Assembly: GCA_945913255.1 (NCBI GenBank)
Contig: CAMEDC010000003.1
Span: 1-64,000 of the forward strand
DNA length: 64,000 nt
Source: an uncultured Lachnospiraceae bacterium
GTDB taxonomy: Bacteria > Bacillota > Clostridia > Lachnospirales > Lachnospiraceae
Direction of reading: 5' to 3'
Positions 1 to 8,086 of the stretch are shown piece by piece; position 1 is the first letter of the stretch; every line of letters begins with the position of its first letter. The notes below the pieces were generated by a model that saw only the letters and a program-made list of their open reading frames with translations, was not told the DNA's origin and made no database searches. A program made the translations under genes and the position numbers.

Positions 1-228
1 CCGGAAGAGCTGACAGAGGAACAGGAGGTAGAGGAAGCAACCGAGGAAGCCCCTGAGGAACTGTCAGAGGAACCGGAGGTGGAGGAAGCAACCGAGGAAG
101 TCCCGGAGGAACTGGCAGAGGAACCGGAGGTCGAGGAAACGCCGGAGGAAGCCCCGGAAGAACTGACAGAGGAACCGGAGGTCGAGGAAACGCCGGAGGT
201 CGAGGAAACTGCCGAGATTGAGGAACAG
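1..228 (+). repeat. 51-bp tandem repeat coding for acidic 17-residue units
   Basis: Units start at 1, 52, 103 and 154. Each codes for a variant of PEEL-x-EEPEVEE-x-x-EE-x, rich in Glu and Pro. The fourth unit degenerates after PEVEE into a shorter PEVEET motif. DNA identity between units is high, which suggests recent expansion and a likely variable copy number between strains. The array probably continues upstream of base 1. Confidence 0.85.
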
Positions 229-1743
229 CAGGAGAAAACTTATGAAAGTCTTTCGGATTATATGAATGACCATAATTACGGTCGTGAAGATTTTGATACC
301 TATTCACAGGATTCTCAGTGGAGAGAACTTGTTCAGAAAGAGTATCCGGATTATGAACTTCCGCCGCTGAAAGGAGAAACGACAGAAGAATCTCAAAGCA
401 GTGCATATGAATATACCGGAGACGATGCACGCGAAAAGGAATTGTTTGACCTTTTGAAGCAGGATGCTGGTGAGTATAAACAAGAGGAGAGCACTGATCT
501 TGATCGGGAGTTTGCAAGAGAACTAGGAAATGATTTTGAAAAGGAAGTCTTAGATGATCCGGAATTGACAGATGAACAGAAACAGTCAATGATGAAGGTA
601 TTTCATGATACCTCCGATGAAAGCTCACAGGGAACGCTGCTGCAGGATGTTCAGGCGGCTGACTTCAAAGATTCCAATTCAGACACTGTAGAAACCAGAC
701 CTTCTCTGACTGCGATGGAACAAAGTCAGGAAGTTGTTGAACGCTATAACAAAGTGTATAATAATAGTTCTTTGGCGCGTGATTCAGAAGGATATCAGAT
801 AGCGATGAATGAGATGAGCAAGGATCTGGGAAATCAGGCAATGGCAATGGATTCTGCAATCAGTGAAGGAAAGCAACATGTTGCAGAAGCGGAAGCAGCA
901 CTTGCGGACTATCGTACAAACACACTGCCAGAGGAAATGGATGATGCGAAGTACATGGAGCTGTCAAACAACGTCTTTGCAGCTCGAGAAGAAGTACAGA
1001 AAATGGAGGAGCAAAAGTCTTACTTGCAGGCACTTCAGGAAACCGCAGCAAGCGATGTATCTGAGCAGTACAAAGGTGTCAGCTTCCGGAGTGCAAACGG
1101 CAAATCCTTTACGGATTGCTACGGCGAAATGATAAATGAGCAAGGGGCAGCTTATCCCGATGAGATTCTTAATGACTGTGGTGTTTGTACCATGGGAAAT
1201 CTTGCAAACCAGCGCGGAGACTATTACACAGAAAGCAGTGCCCTGGCAAAGGGGATGGGTAATTTTGAGTACACGCAGATTACGGATGATATGACTGCGG
1301 ACGAGAAAGCATATTATCTGGCAAGTAATGGATTAACAAATGTATATGGACAGGCAAACATACTGAATCAGATGGGCTATGAAGCTGCTACCTATGAAAA
1401 CGGTGCAAGTTTTCAGGATATTGTTGATAATATCTCAAAAGGGAATCCCATGAGTGTCAATTTATATGGTGGGGATCTTAACAGTGGTGAAAAAATCGCA
1501 AAACGTAACGGCGGATTTCTTCCGGGTATTTTCGGAAAGAATAAAATAGCAGCAAATCATGCGGTTACCATAGCCGGGCTCACTGAGAACTCTAATGGAG
1601 AGGCAATCGGCTTTTTTGTGAATGATACCGGAGGATATGGGGGAACCAATAATCCCTCAATCTACATTTCAAAAGCGAAATATGAGCAGATGCTGAAGAG
1701 AACATCGTATATCAGCTCGGTTGCTTGTACGGGAAGGAGGTAA
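1..1743 (+). CDS. Acidic-repeat protein with C39/papain-like cysteine peptidase domain (5' end outside window)
   Basis: The frame is open from base 1, so the N-terminus lies outside the window. Bases 1-228 encode nearly four copies of an acidic 17-residue (51-bp) repeat with core PEELTEEPEVEE. A helical, charged middle follows, and a C-terminal domain (about 1150-1740) has a Cys in DCGVC (codon 1177), a His in ANHAVTIAG (codon 1558) and Asn/Asp in VNDTGG (codons 1621-1626). The C...H...N/D order fits C39/papain-like peptidases. There is no transmembrane segment in the visible part. The next gene's ribosome binding site overlaps this stop, so the two are co-transcribed. Catalytic activity and export are inference. 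It could be a polymorphic-toxin-like effector or a housekeeping protease, and the missing N-terminus would decide. Confidence 0.7.
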   Translation, partial: PEELTEEQEVEEATEEAPEELSEEPEVEEATEEVPEELAEEPEVEETPEEAPEELTEEPEVEETPEVEETAEIEEQQEKTYESLSDYMNDHNYGREDFDTYSQDSQWRELVQKEYPDYELPPLKGETTEESQSSAYEYTGDDAREKELFDLLKQDAGEYKQEESTDLDREFARELGNDFEKEVLDDPELTDEQKQSMMKVFHDTSDESSQGTLLQDVQAADFKDSNSDTVETRPSLTAMEQSQEVVERYNKVYNNSSLARDSEGYQIAMNEMSKDLGNQAMAMDSAISEGKQHVAEAEAALADYRTNTLPEEMDDAKYMELSNNVFAAREEVQKMEEQKSYLQALQETAASDVSEQYKGVSFRSANGKSFTDCYGEMINEQGAAYPDEILNDCGVCTMGNLANQRGDYYTESSALAKGMGNFEYTQITDDMTADEKAYYLASNGLTNVYGQANILNQMGYEAATYENGASFQDIVDNISKGNPMSVNLYGGDLNSGEKIAKRNGGFLPGIFGKNKIAANHAVTIAGLTENSNGEAIGFFVNDTGGYGGTNNPSIYISKAKYEQMLKRTSYISSVACTGRR

Positions 1744-1749
1744 CGGTTT

Positions 1750-2229
1750 ATGAGAACATATGAATTTGACAAAAGTCTTAAGCTGCATATCCGTTTGGGT
1801 GAAACGACATCAGGTATGTGTTTTATAAAGAGAAATGAACACTTTACTCCAGCAGTGCTGTGTATGAAACTGGAGGTCTCCGAAAATGAGGTTGTATACA
1901 ATGCTGTTCCCGGTATCATTTATTGGGATAATGATAAAAAGATGGCAGTGAGGGAGAAGGTTGATTTTGGACCTCAAAAGGAGTTGGGATTTCCAATCAG
2001 GGAAAAGTTGTTATTTGAGGAAGAAGCAGAAGAAACAGAAGAACAATCTGTTGAAGAGCAAAAAAAATACTATGTATTAATGGAAAAAATATGTTGCGCT
2101 TTGGAAGTGGATTGCATTACTCCCTCTATGAGGCGAGCCTATGCAGACATACTGAAACTGAAAGATGAATGTGAAATGAAAAGAATATTTCGGTATTTCT
2201 TTCCTGAAGCAGCGAAAAAATTATTTTAA
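1750..2229 (+). CDS. Hypothetical protein, possible partner of the upstream peptidase
   Basis: 159 residues, not recognised. The ribosome binding site GGAGG overlaps the stop of the upstream gene, so the two are translationally close. The protein looks soluble: a beta-rich first half (about 1-90), an acidic stretch with EEEAEETEEQ near residues 92-106, and a helical C-terminus with two Cys in KICCALEV. No signal peptide or membrane helix is seen. Its size and position directly after a toxin-like peptidase gene fit an immunity, chaperone or regulatory partner, but nothing in the sequence proves this. Confidence 0.6.
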   Translation: MRTYEFDKSLKLHIRLGETTSGMCFIKRNEHFTPAVLCMKLEVSENEVVYNAVPGIIYWDNDKKMAVREKVDFGPQKELGFPIREKLLFEEEAEETEEQSVEEQKKYYVLMEKICCALEVDCITPSMRRAYADILKLKDECEMKRIFRYFFPEAAKKLF

Positions 2230-2246
2230 TGGAGTGGAGGAAAAAT

Positions 2247-3452
2247 ATGGGACTGTTTGACAAAAATCCAAATGAGGTAGCCTTTACAGGCGGGAAAAAG
2301 CACTGGACAGATGTAATTAAAAATTCCGGACCGGGACAGTTGTTAATCTGGAGACAGCCGGAAGAAGATTTTAACACCAATTCCACTTTGATTGTAATGC
2401 CCGGAGAACAGGCAATTTTCATTAAAGGAGGAAATATTGAGCAGGTTTTTGAATCGGGTACATACAAGCTTTCTACTGAAAACTATCCTTTTATCAGCAG
2501 GCTGCGCAATGCTTTTTCCGGGGGAATCAGTACTTTTAATGCGGTAGTTTACTTTGTTCGCACGGCGCATACCATGGAAATCCTGTGGGGAACTGCTTCA
2601 CCCATTCAAGTAAGAGATGAAGTATTGGGCATGGCTACAAAACTGAAGGCGCGCGGTTCCTATAAGCTGACAGTCAGCAATCCGGCGAAGTTCCTGGAGA
2701 AGATGATAGGTAATAATGTCAGCTTTGAAACGCAGGAGGGTACGGAAGATTACTTTATTCAGGAATTTCAGAGTAAGATTAAATCAATTATCGCACGGGC
2801 AATTCGTGATTCACATCAGGAAATTCTTGGTATTGATACGAGACTCGATGAGCTCTCCGAAATTATACTGCCGTACCTGAATGAAACAGTAAGTGATTAT
2901 GGTTTGAAGTGCGTTAACTTCTCTATTTCAGCGATTGATATTGATGATGATGAACTGCGCAGAAAGTATGACGAAATAAATATGGCAGCGTACGGTGAAA
3001 TAAAAATGGCTTCGGCAGTTGCTACAGGTCAGAAGGCAGGTACTCAGATCCTGGGTGATGACTGGGCGAGAGTTCAGTCGGCAAACATCCTAAAAGATTT
3101 GGCGAACAATCAGGGAGCCGGAGGTGCGGCAGCTGCAGCAGGTGCCGGAATCGGTATGGGCGTAGGAGCAGCAGGTGCGTTCAGCACAATGGCCCAGCAG
3201 ATGTTTACTCCAATGCAGCAGAATGTAACACAAAATTTCCAGCAGGCACAGATGCCGCAGGGCGCGGATTCACGGTTTTCTCAACAGGGAGCATACCAGC
3301 AGGCACCACAGGCACCAGCTGAAGGCGAGGAGTCAATTAAGGCAGAAATCAAGGCCAAACTTGCCAGTCTGAAAGAGTTTTTTGAGGATGGATTGATTTC
3401 AGAAGCAGATTATAATAAAAAGAAAGCGGAACTTCTTGAGAAGTTGCTGTAA
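2247..3452 (+). CDS. SPFH-domain protein with C-terminal SHOCT motif (YdjI / virion-core-like family)
   Basis: 401 residues from the chosen ATG at 2247, which has GGAGG six bases upstream. An ATG at 2229 overlaps the previous stop and has no better site. Residues about 20-270 form an SPFH (stomatin/prohibitin-like) domain of the YdjI type. Then come a Gly/Ala-rich stretch (GAGGAAAAAGAGIGMGVG), a Gln-rich linker and a terminal SHOCT-type helix pair (LKEFFEDGLISEADYNKKK). SPFH proteins oligomerise as scaffolds, often at membranes; SHOCT motifs are short C-terminal helices linked to oligomerisation. No transmembrane helix is evident, so membrane contact may come through the next gene's product. 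The family call is firm, the cellular role open. Confidence 0.85.
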   Translation: MGLFDKNPNEVAFTGGKKHWTDVIKNSGPGQLLIWRQPEEDFNTNSTLIVMPGEQAIFIKGGNIEQVFESGTYKLSTENYPFISRLRNAFSGGISTFNAVVYFVRTAHTMEILWGTASPIQVRDEVLGMATKLKARGSYKLTVSNPAKFLEKMIGNNVSFETQEGTEDYFIQEFQSKIKSIIARAIRDSHQEILGIDTRLDELSEIILPYLNETVSDYGLKCVNFSISAIDIDDDELRRKYDEINMAAYGEIKMASAVATGQKAGTQILGDDWARVQSANILKDLANNQGAGGAAAAAGAGIGMGVGAAGAFSTMAQQMFTPMQQNVTQNFQQAQMPQGADSRFSQQGAYQQAPQAPAEGEESIKAEIKAKLASLKEFFEDGLISEADYNKKKAELLEKLL

Positions 3453-3473
3453 GAGGATGGAGGAACTGTTACA

Positions 3474-4151
3474 ATGAATAAGAGCAATATGGCATCATTT
3501 ATTAGCAAATTATTATTTTTAGTTGTCTTTAACGTGATTTTCTTTATGGCAGGAGGTACGGATCGACCTGCGAGTGTCTGGATTTCTTATGCCTTCATTC
3601 ATTTTGCATACTTTGCACTGATTGTAACTCCGTTTTTTACTTCCTCAGGAAAGAGCAGCGCCCTGTCAGGGATGACATTGGGAAGCATTTCAACGGTCTA
3701 TTTTGCGATTGAATTGTGCTTTGGTGTATTAGTGATTTTTCTGCATCCTGAGAGATTTAAGTTTATCTTCTTTGTACAGCTGATAGTGGCTGCTGTGTAT
3801 GTATTTATGTTCCTAAGTATGGTTCGTGCAAATGAGACAACTGCTCAAAATGAGACGATTCATGATATGCAGGTTTCTTTTATTAAATCAACTGCCTCAA
3901 GAATGAAACTTTTGGTGGATACGCTGGATGATAAAGCAGCAAATAAGGAAATTGAGAATGCATACGATTTTGTACACTCCAGTCCGACAAAATCAATTGG
4001 AGCTGTAAAAGCATTAGAAGCGCAGGTGGTTATGCAGGTCAGTGAATTGGAACGTGCGGTTTCGATGAAGGATACACAGGCTGCTGTTAATACCTCTCGC
4101 AATATTGTAGCACTGATGCAGGAAAGAAATCGCCAGGTCAATCTGGGATAA
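3474..4151 (+). CDS. Four-helix membrane protein with cytoplasmic helical tail
   Basis: 225 residues. Four hydrophobic helices (about 10-28, 38-58, 68-90, 98-118) are followed by a roughly 105-residue, mostly helical soluble region rich in Ala, Lys, Glu and Ser. The start has a GGAGG 12 bases upstream and lies 21 bases after the SPFH gene, and the cluster ends with the terminator at 4245, so it is the last gene of the operon. It may anchor the SPFH protein to the membrane; this is inferred from gene order and topology only. I do not recognise a named family. Confidence 0.65.
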   Translation: MNKSNMASFISKLLFLVVFNVIFFMAGGTDRPASVWISYAFIHFAYFALIVTPFFTSSGKSSALSGMTLGSISTVYFAIELCFGVLVIFLHPERFKFIFFVQLIVAAVYVFMFLSMVRANETTAQNETIHDMQVSFIKSTASRMKLLVDTLDDKAANKEIENAYDFVHSSPTKSIGAVKALEAQVVMQVSELERAVSMKDTQAAVNTSRNIVALMQERNRQVNLG

Positions 4152-4244
4152 TCCCAGCTATTTACGGGCTCAAAAAATCTGTTGCGCAGATAATGAGACA
4201 GCAAAAATCGTAAACTATTCAAGTCGAGTATTAACTGATGGCAG

Positions 4245-4270
4245 AAAAGCGCGCCGCAAGGCGCGCTTTT
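4245..4270. terminator. Bidirectional intrinsic terminator
   Basis: Perfect 11-bp inverted repeat AAAAGCGCGCC/GGCGCGCTTTT with a GCAA loop. It lies between the SPFH cluster (plus) and the nucleoside importer operon (minus), and its A/T flanks serve both directions. Confidence 0.9.
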
Positions 4271-4299
4271 ACTTATCTGTCAAGGGGACGTTCCCAGTC

Positions 4300-5301
4300 T
4301 TAGCGTTCTTCTCTGAAATATGCCAGACCGAGACTTGCAGGAGGTTGATTCTCACGTTTGCTGCGTATGCTGGTGACTACCAGAACCACAAGGGTAACTA
4401 CATAAGGAATCATTTTATATAATTCCTGATATTCCATGTGGTCCATGCCGGTGGGAATATAGAGATACAGGATGTAAAGTCCGCCGAACAGGAAGGAGGC
4501 CAGCACACTGATATTGGGTCTCCAGATTGTAAAAATAACAAGTGCGATTGCAAGCCATCCTCTGTCACCAAAGGCATCGTTGGACCATACACCACAGGCA
4601 TAATCCATTACATAATACAAACCGCCCAGACCGGCAATCATACATCCGATACAGGTTGCGACATATTTGTACTTAGTCACATTAATTCCGGCGGCATCAG
4701 CAGTACTTGGACCTTCTCCCACGGATCTTAAATGTAAGCCCACGCGGGTGTGATTTAAGACAAAGGAGGCTAACAGGGCAATGATAATCCCCAAGTATGC
4801 CAGAAAGCCGTAGGACAGAAACAGTTTTCCGAACCATCCCAGTTTCCCGGCAAAGGGAAGGGATTTGCTGAAATATCCGCTGGTAGCGGTCAGTGCGATA
4901 GAAGGGACATCACTTGCTACCAGTTTGATCAGGGAACCGCCGAAGAAATTGCCAAAGCCTACTCCGAAGGTGGTCATGGCAAGACCGGTTACGTTCTGAT
5001 TTGCGCGTAAGGTAACTGTCAGAAAACAATACAGCAGTCCCATCAGCAGCGAACCTATCAGACAGCATGCCATTGGAATCAAGATAGCCAGAAACGGATT
5101 CATGGCAGCGGCTCCGGATACTGATTTCTCATAAAAGAAGGAACCGATAACACCACTGATGGCGCCCACATACATAACACCGGGAATTCCCAGGTTCAGG
5201 TTACCGGATTTTTCTGTGACAATTTCTCCGGTGCAGCCGAACAGAAGAGGAATGCCCTGTACGATTGCTCTTGGAATAAATGCAAGTAAAAAGCTCCACA
5301 T
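4300..5301 (-). CDS. nupC: Nucleoside ABC transporter permease (BMP-type, second permease)
   Basis: 333 residues with about nine hydrophobic segments, of the BPD_transp_2 permease family (YufQ/NupQ-like). It is the last gene of a four-gene operon read from 9382 downward: lipoprotein, ATPase, permease, permease. The start lies 2 bases after the stop of the upstream permease gene, with an AAGGAGGA site inside that gene's end. Family members move nucleosides across the cytoplasmic membrane, powered by the ATPase at 6400-7932. Assignment to nucleosides rather than another BMP substrate rests on family and on the adjacent xpt purine-salvage gene. Confidence 0.85.
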   Translation of the reverse strand: MWSFLLAFIPRAIVQGIPLLFGCTGEIVTEKSGNLNLGIPGVMYVGAISGVIGSFFYEKSVSGAAAMNPFLAILIPMACCLIGSLLMGLLYCFLTVTLRANQNVTGLAMTTFGVGFGNFFGGSLIKLVASDVPSIALTATSGYFSKSLPFAGKLGWFGKLFLSYGFLAYLGIIIALLASFVLNHTRVGLHLRSVGEGPSTADAAGINVTKYKYVATCIGCMIAGLGGLYYVMDYACGVWSNDAFGDRGWLAIALVIFTIWRPNISVLASFLFGGLYILYLYIPTGMDHMEYQELYKMIPYVVTLVVLVVTSIRSKRENQPPASLGLAYFREER

Positions 5302-5303
5302 GA

Positions 5304-6407
5304 TTATTGTTCCTCCTTCTTATGCCTTTTCAGGAACTGTATCTTATAGGTAATGAAAAACTCACATCCGATAATGAAAAACAAAATGATGCCGGTCAGG
5401 ATATCCGAGTAGGATTGGTTCAGCCCAAAAGCGGTGGATATTTCGCTTGCTCCCCGATCCATGAAGACAATCAGAAAGCTGGAAAATATCATGGTCAGCG
5501 GATTAAACTTTGACATCCAGGACACGAGGACAGCAGTAAAGCCCTGACCGCCGGCAATAGTGGTGGTTATGGTATGATTGATGCCTCCAACCAGCAGCAG
5601 CCCTACCAGACCGCATACGGCACCGGACAGTAACATGGTGCGGATGATAACCTTTTCCACCTTGATTCCTACGTATTTTGCAGTGTTTTCGCTTTCTCCT
5701 ACAACGGAAATTTCATACCCCTGTTTGCTGTAATTCAGGTAAATGTACATAAAAGCAGTGATAATGACAGCTACCAGAATGCTCAACAGATACTTGGAAC
5801 CCAAAATCTGCGGCAGCCATCCCGCGTTGGTATTCTGGTTAATGATACCGATTTTTCCGGATCCCTTGGGTACTTCCCAGACAATGATAAAGAAGGAAAC
5901 CAGCTGTGTTGCTATGTAATTCAGCATCAATGTGGAAAGTGTCTCGTTGGTGTTCCATTTTGCCTTGAAAAATGCGGGGATAAAGCCCCAGAAAGCACCG
6001 GCGGCAATGCTGGAAACAATCATACAGACAATCACCAATGCATTTGGCAGTTTCTCACCCAGGCAAATCATGCAGGCTGCTGCGGCAAGACCGCCTATCA
6101 GCACCTGTCCTTCTCCGCCGATATTCCAGAATTTCATCTTAAAGGCAGGCGTCAGTGCAAGGGCAATCAAAAGTAAAATAGCAGTATTCTGGAAAGTAAT
6201 CCAGGTTTTTCTGGCTGTGCCGAAGGCTCCGATAAAAATGGACTTATATACCTGAATCGGATTGGTACCGGTAGTAAGGGTAGTCACAACAGCACATAAA
6301 ATCAACGCAAGCAGAATTGCCAGAGCGCGGATTCCAATGGCTTTATACCACGGAAGCACATCTCTTTTTACGATATGGAAGAACGGCTCTTTCTTTTTTT
6401 TATTCAT
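5304..6407 (-). CDS. nupB: Nucleoside ABC transporter permease (BMP-type, first permease)
   Basis: 367 residues with a basic N-terminus (MNKKKKEP) and about nine to ten hydrophobic helices; BPD_transp_2 family, YufP/NupP-like. The start overlaps the end of the ATPase gene by 8 bases, which points to translational coupling. With the following permease it should form the heterodimeric channel of the importer. The conserved cytoplasmic loop near GESENTAKYVGIK, expected to contact the ATPase, is present. Confidence 0.86.
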   Translation of the reverse strand: MNKKKKEPFFHIVKRDVLPWYKAIGIRALAILLALILCAVVTTLTTGTNPIQVYKSIFIGAFGTARKTWITFQNTAILLLIALALTPAFKMKFWNIGGEGQVLIGGLAAAACMICLGEKLPNALVIVCMIVSSIAAGAFWGFIPAFFKAKWNTNETLSTLMLNYIATQLVSFFIIVWEVPKGSGKIGIINQNTNAGWLPQILGSKYLLSILVAVIITAFMYIYLNYSKQGYEISVVGESENTAKYVGIKVEKVIIRTMLLSGAVCGLVGLLLVGGINHTITTTIAGGQGFTAVLVSWMSKFNPLTMIFSSFLIVFMDRGASEISTAFGLNQSYSDILTGIILFFIIGCEFFITYKIQFLKRHKKEEQ

Positions 6408-7932
6408 GGTTCTCGCTGCCTCCTATACTGGTCATCATCATACCGATTTGATTTTTGTCTGTTTTTCTGGCATCCACGATACCGCTGACCTGACCTCCGC
6501 AGAGAACCATAATTTTATCGGATATCTCCAACAGTACGTCCAAATCCTCACCGACGAAAATCACAGCCACACCCTTTTTTTTCTGCTGGTTAATTAAGTC
6601 GTATATGGTATAAGAAGAATTGATATCCAGTCCGCGCACAGCATACGCTGTTAACAGAACAGTGGGGGCTGAGGCAATTTCGCGGCCGACCAGCACTTTC
6701 TGCACATTTCCTCCGGAAAGCCTGCGAACAGGAGTGGTGATGCCCGGTGTCACGACATCCAGGTTTTTCACGATATCTGCCGCCAGTTTTTTGGGTGGCT
6801 TACGGTCGGTAAAGGGTGAATGACCACGGCGGAAGGAGCGGAGCATCATATTTCCCGTAAGATCCATATTGCCGACAAGTCCCATACCGAGTCTGTCCTC
6901 CGGAACGAAGGACAGAGAAACGCCCATCTCTGCAATAGTGAGAGGATCTTTTCCGATTAACATTTCCCTAGTGCCGTCATCCTCTACATAACTGATGGTA
7001 CCGGACTCTGTAATCTGCAAACCGGCAATTGCTTCCAGTAATTCTTTCTGACCACAGCCCGAGATTCCGGCAATACCGAGGATTTCTCCACTGTTTGCCG
7101 TAAAACTGACATCCTTCAGCTTCAGGATTCCGTCTTCGTTACGGACGGTCAGGCCATTTACCTCAATACGGGGTCTGGGGTTCACCGGGTCCGGTCTCTC
7201 GATATTCAGTGTCACAGCATGTCCCACCATCATATTGGTCATCTCGGTCACATTGGTATCTCTGGTTGCCATGCTTCCGATATATCTTCCGTCCCGAAGT
7301 ACGGCAACTCGGTCAGACAGGGATTCCACCTCATGCATTTTATGCGTGATAATGATAATCGCCTTACCGTCATCTCTCATTTTTCGCAATACGCGGAACA
7401 GTTTCTCTGTCTCCTGGGGAGTCAGTACCGCGGTGGGCTCATCCAGAATCAGAATATCCGCCCCACGGTACAATACCTTGACAATTTCCACGGTCTGTTT
7501 CTGGGACACAGACATATCATAAATTTTCTGTTTGGGATCTATTTCGAATCCGTATTTTCCACAGATATCTTCTATTCTCCGGTAGGCTTCTTTCAGATTC
7601 AGTTTTCCCGGAAGCCCCAGAATAATATTTTCCGTTGCAGACAACACATCAATCAGCTTAAAGTGCTGATGTACCATACCAATTCCCAAATCCAGTGCAT
7701 CTTTGGGTGACTTGATAACGGCTTCCTTCCCATTGATAAAAATCTGCCCCTCATCGGGAAAATAAATACCGGAAAGCATATTCATCAGGGTTGTTTTTCC
7801 ACTTCCGTTTTCCCCCAGCAGGGCAAGGATTTCCCCCTTGTAAATATCCAGATTTACCTTCTCGTTGGCAATCACGGCGCCAAAGGTTTTGGTGACATTT
7901 TTCATTGAAACTGCGGCTGTTTTGGTTTCCAT
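6400..7932 (-). CDS. nupA: Nucleoside ABC transporter ATP-binding protein with two ATPase domains
   Basis: 510 residues with two fused ABC domains, as in YufO/RbsA-type ATPases. Domain 1 has Walker A GENGSGKTT (residues 40-48), a degenerate signature MSVSQKQ and Walker B LILDEPTAVL. Domain 2 has the degenerate P-loop GISGCGQKE, a full signature LSGGNVQK and an altered Walker B, LLTAYAVRGLD, lacking the usual P-T-R-G. One competent and one degenerate site is normal in this family, although A-V in place of P-T is less usual. The gene lies 154 bases downstream of the lipoprotein gene, across the hairpins at 7963-8040. Confidence 0.88.
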   Translation of the reverse strand: METKTAAVSMKNVTKTFGAVIANEKVNLDIYKGEILALLGENGSGKTTLMNMLSGIYFPDEGQIFINGKEAVIKSPKDALDLGIGMVHQHFKLIDVLSATENIILGLPGKLNLKEAYRRIEDICGKYGFEIDPKQKIYDMSVSQKQTVEIVKVLYRGADILILDEPTAVLTPQETEKLFRVLRKMRDDGKAIIIITHKMHEVESLSDRVAVLRDGRYIGSMATRDTNVTEMTNMMVGHAVTLNIERPDPVNPRPRIEVNGLTVRNEDGILKLKDVSFTANSGEILGIAGISGCGQKELLEAIAGLQITESGTISYVEDDGTREMLIGKDPLTIAEMGVSLSFVPEDRLGMGLVGNMDLTGNMMLRSFRRGHSPFTDRKPPKKLAADIVKNLDVVTPGITTPVRRLSGGNVQKVLVGREIASAPTVLLTAYAVRGLDINSSYTIYDLINQQKKKGVAVIFVGEDLDVLLEISDKIMVLCGGQVSGIVDARKTDKNQIGMMMTSIGGSENHE

Positions 7933-7962
7933 TACTTAACCCCTTTCCGGTTATTGGCTAAT

Positions 7963-8040
7963 CCGCCCTTTTTCTATTTTGTCGAGCATTTTCAACCAAA
8001 ATAGAAAAAGGGCGGCGCGGCGAAAATCGCTGTGCCGCCC
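7963..8040 (-). promoter_or_regulatory. Terminator plus overlapping 19-bp hairpin between bmpA and nupA
   Basis: On the minus-strand transcript a GC-rich stem (8040-8011; 7 bp at the base, then two A-C mismatches) is followed directly by UUUUUCUAUUUU, which is an intrinsic terminator. The 3' arm CCGCCC and the U tract are also the 5' arm of a perfect 19-bp stem (7981-7963 with 8015-7997, loop 7982-7996). The two structures cannot form together. A plausible effect is partial termination, giving much lipoprotein and less ATPase/permease mRNA. The competing stem could permit read-through or protect the 3' end of the short transcript. Confidence 0.8.
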
Positions 8041-8086
8041 TCTGCAATTATTCTATATACTTAATTGCGTGGCTTCCAAATACATA

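Noticed and set aside
79..81. GTG at 79 as start of the first gene
   Set aside because: The frame is open to base 1 and the repeats continue upstream, so the start lies outside the window.
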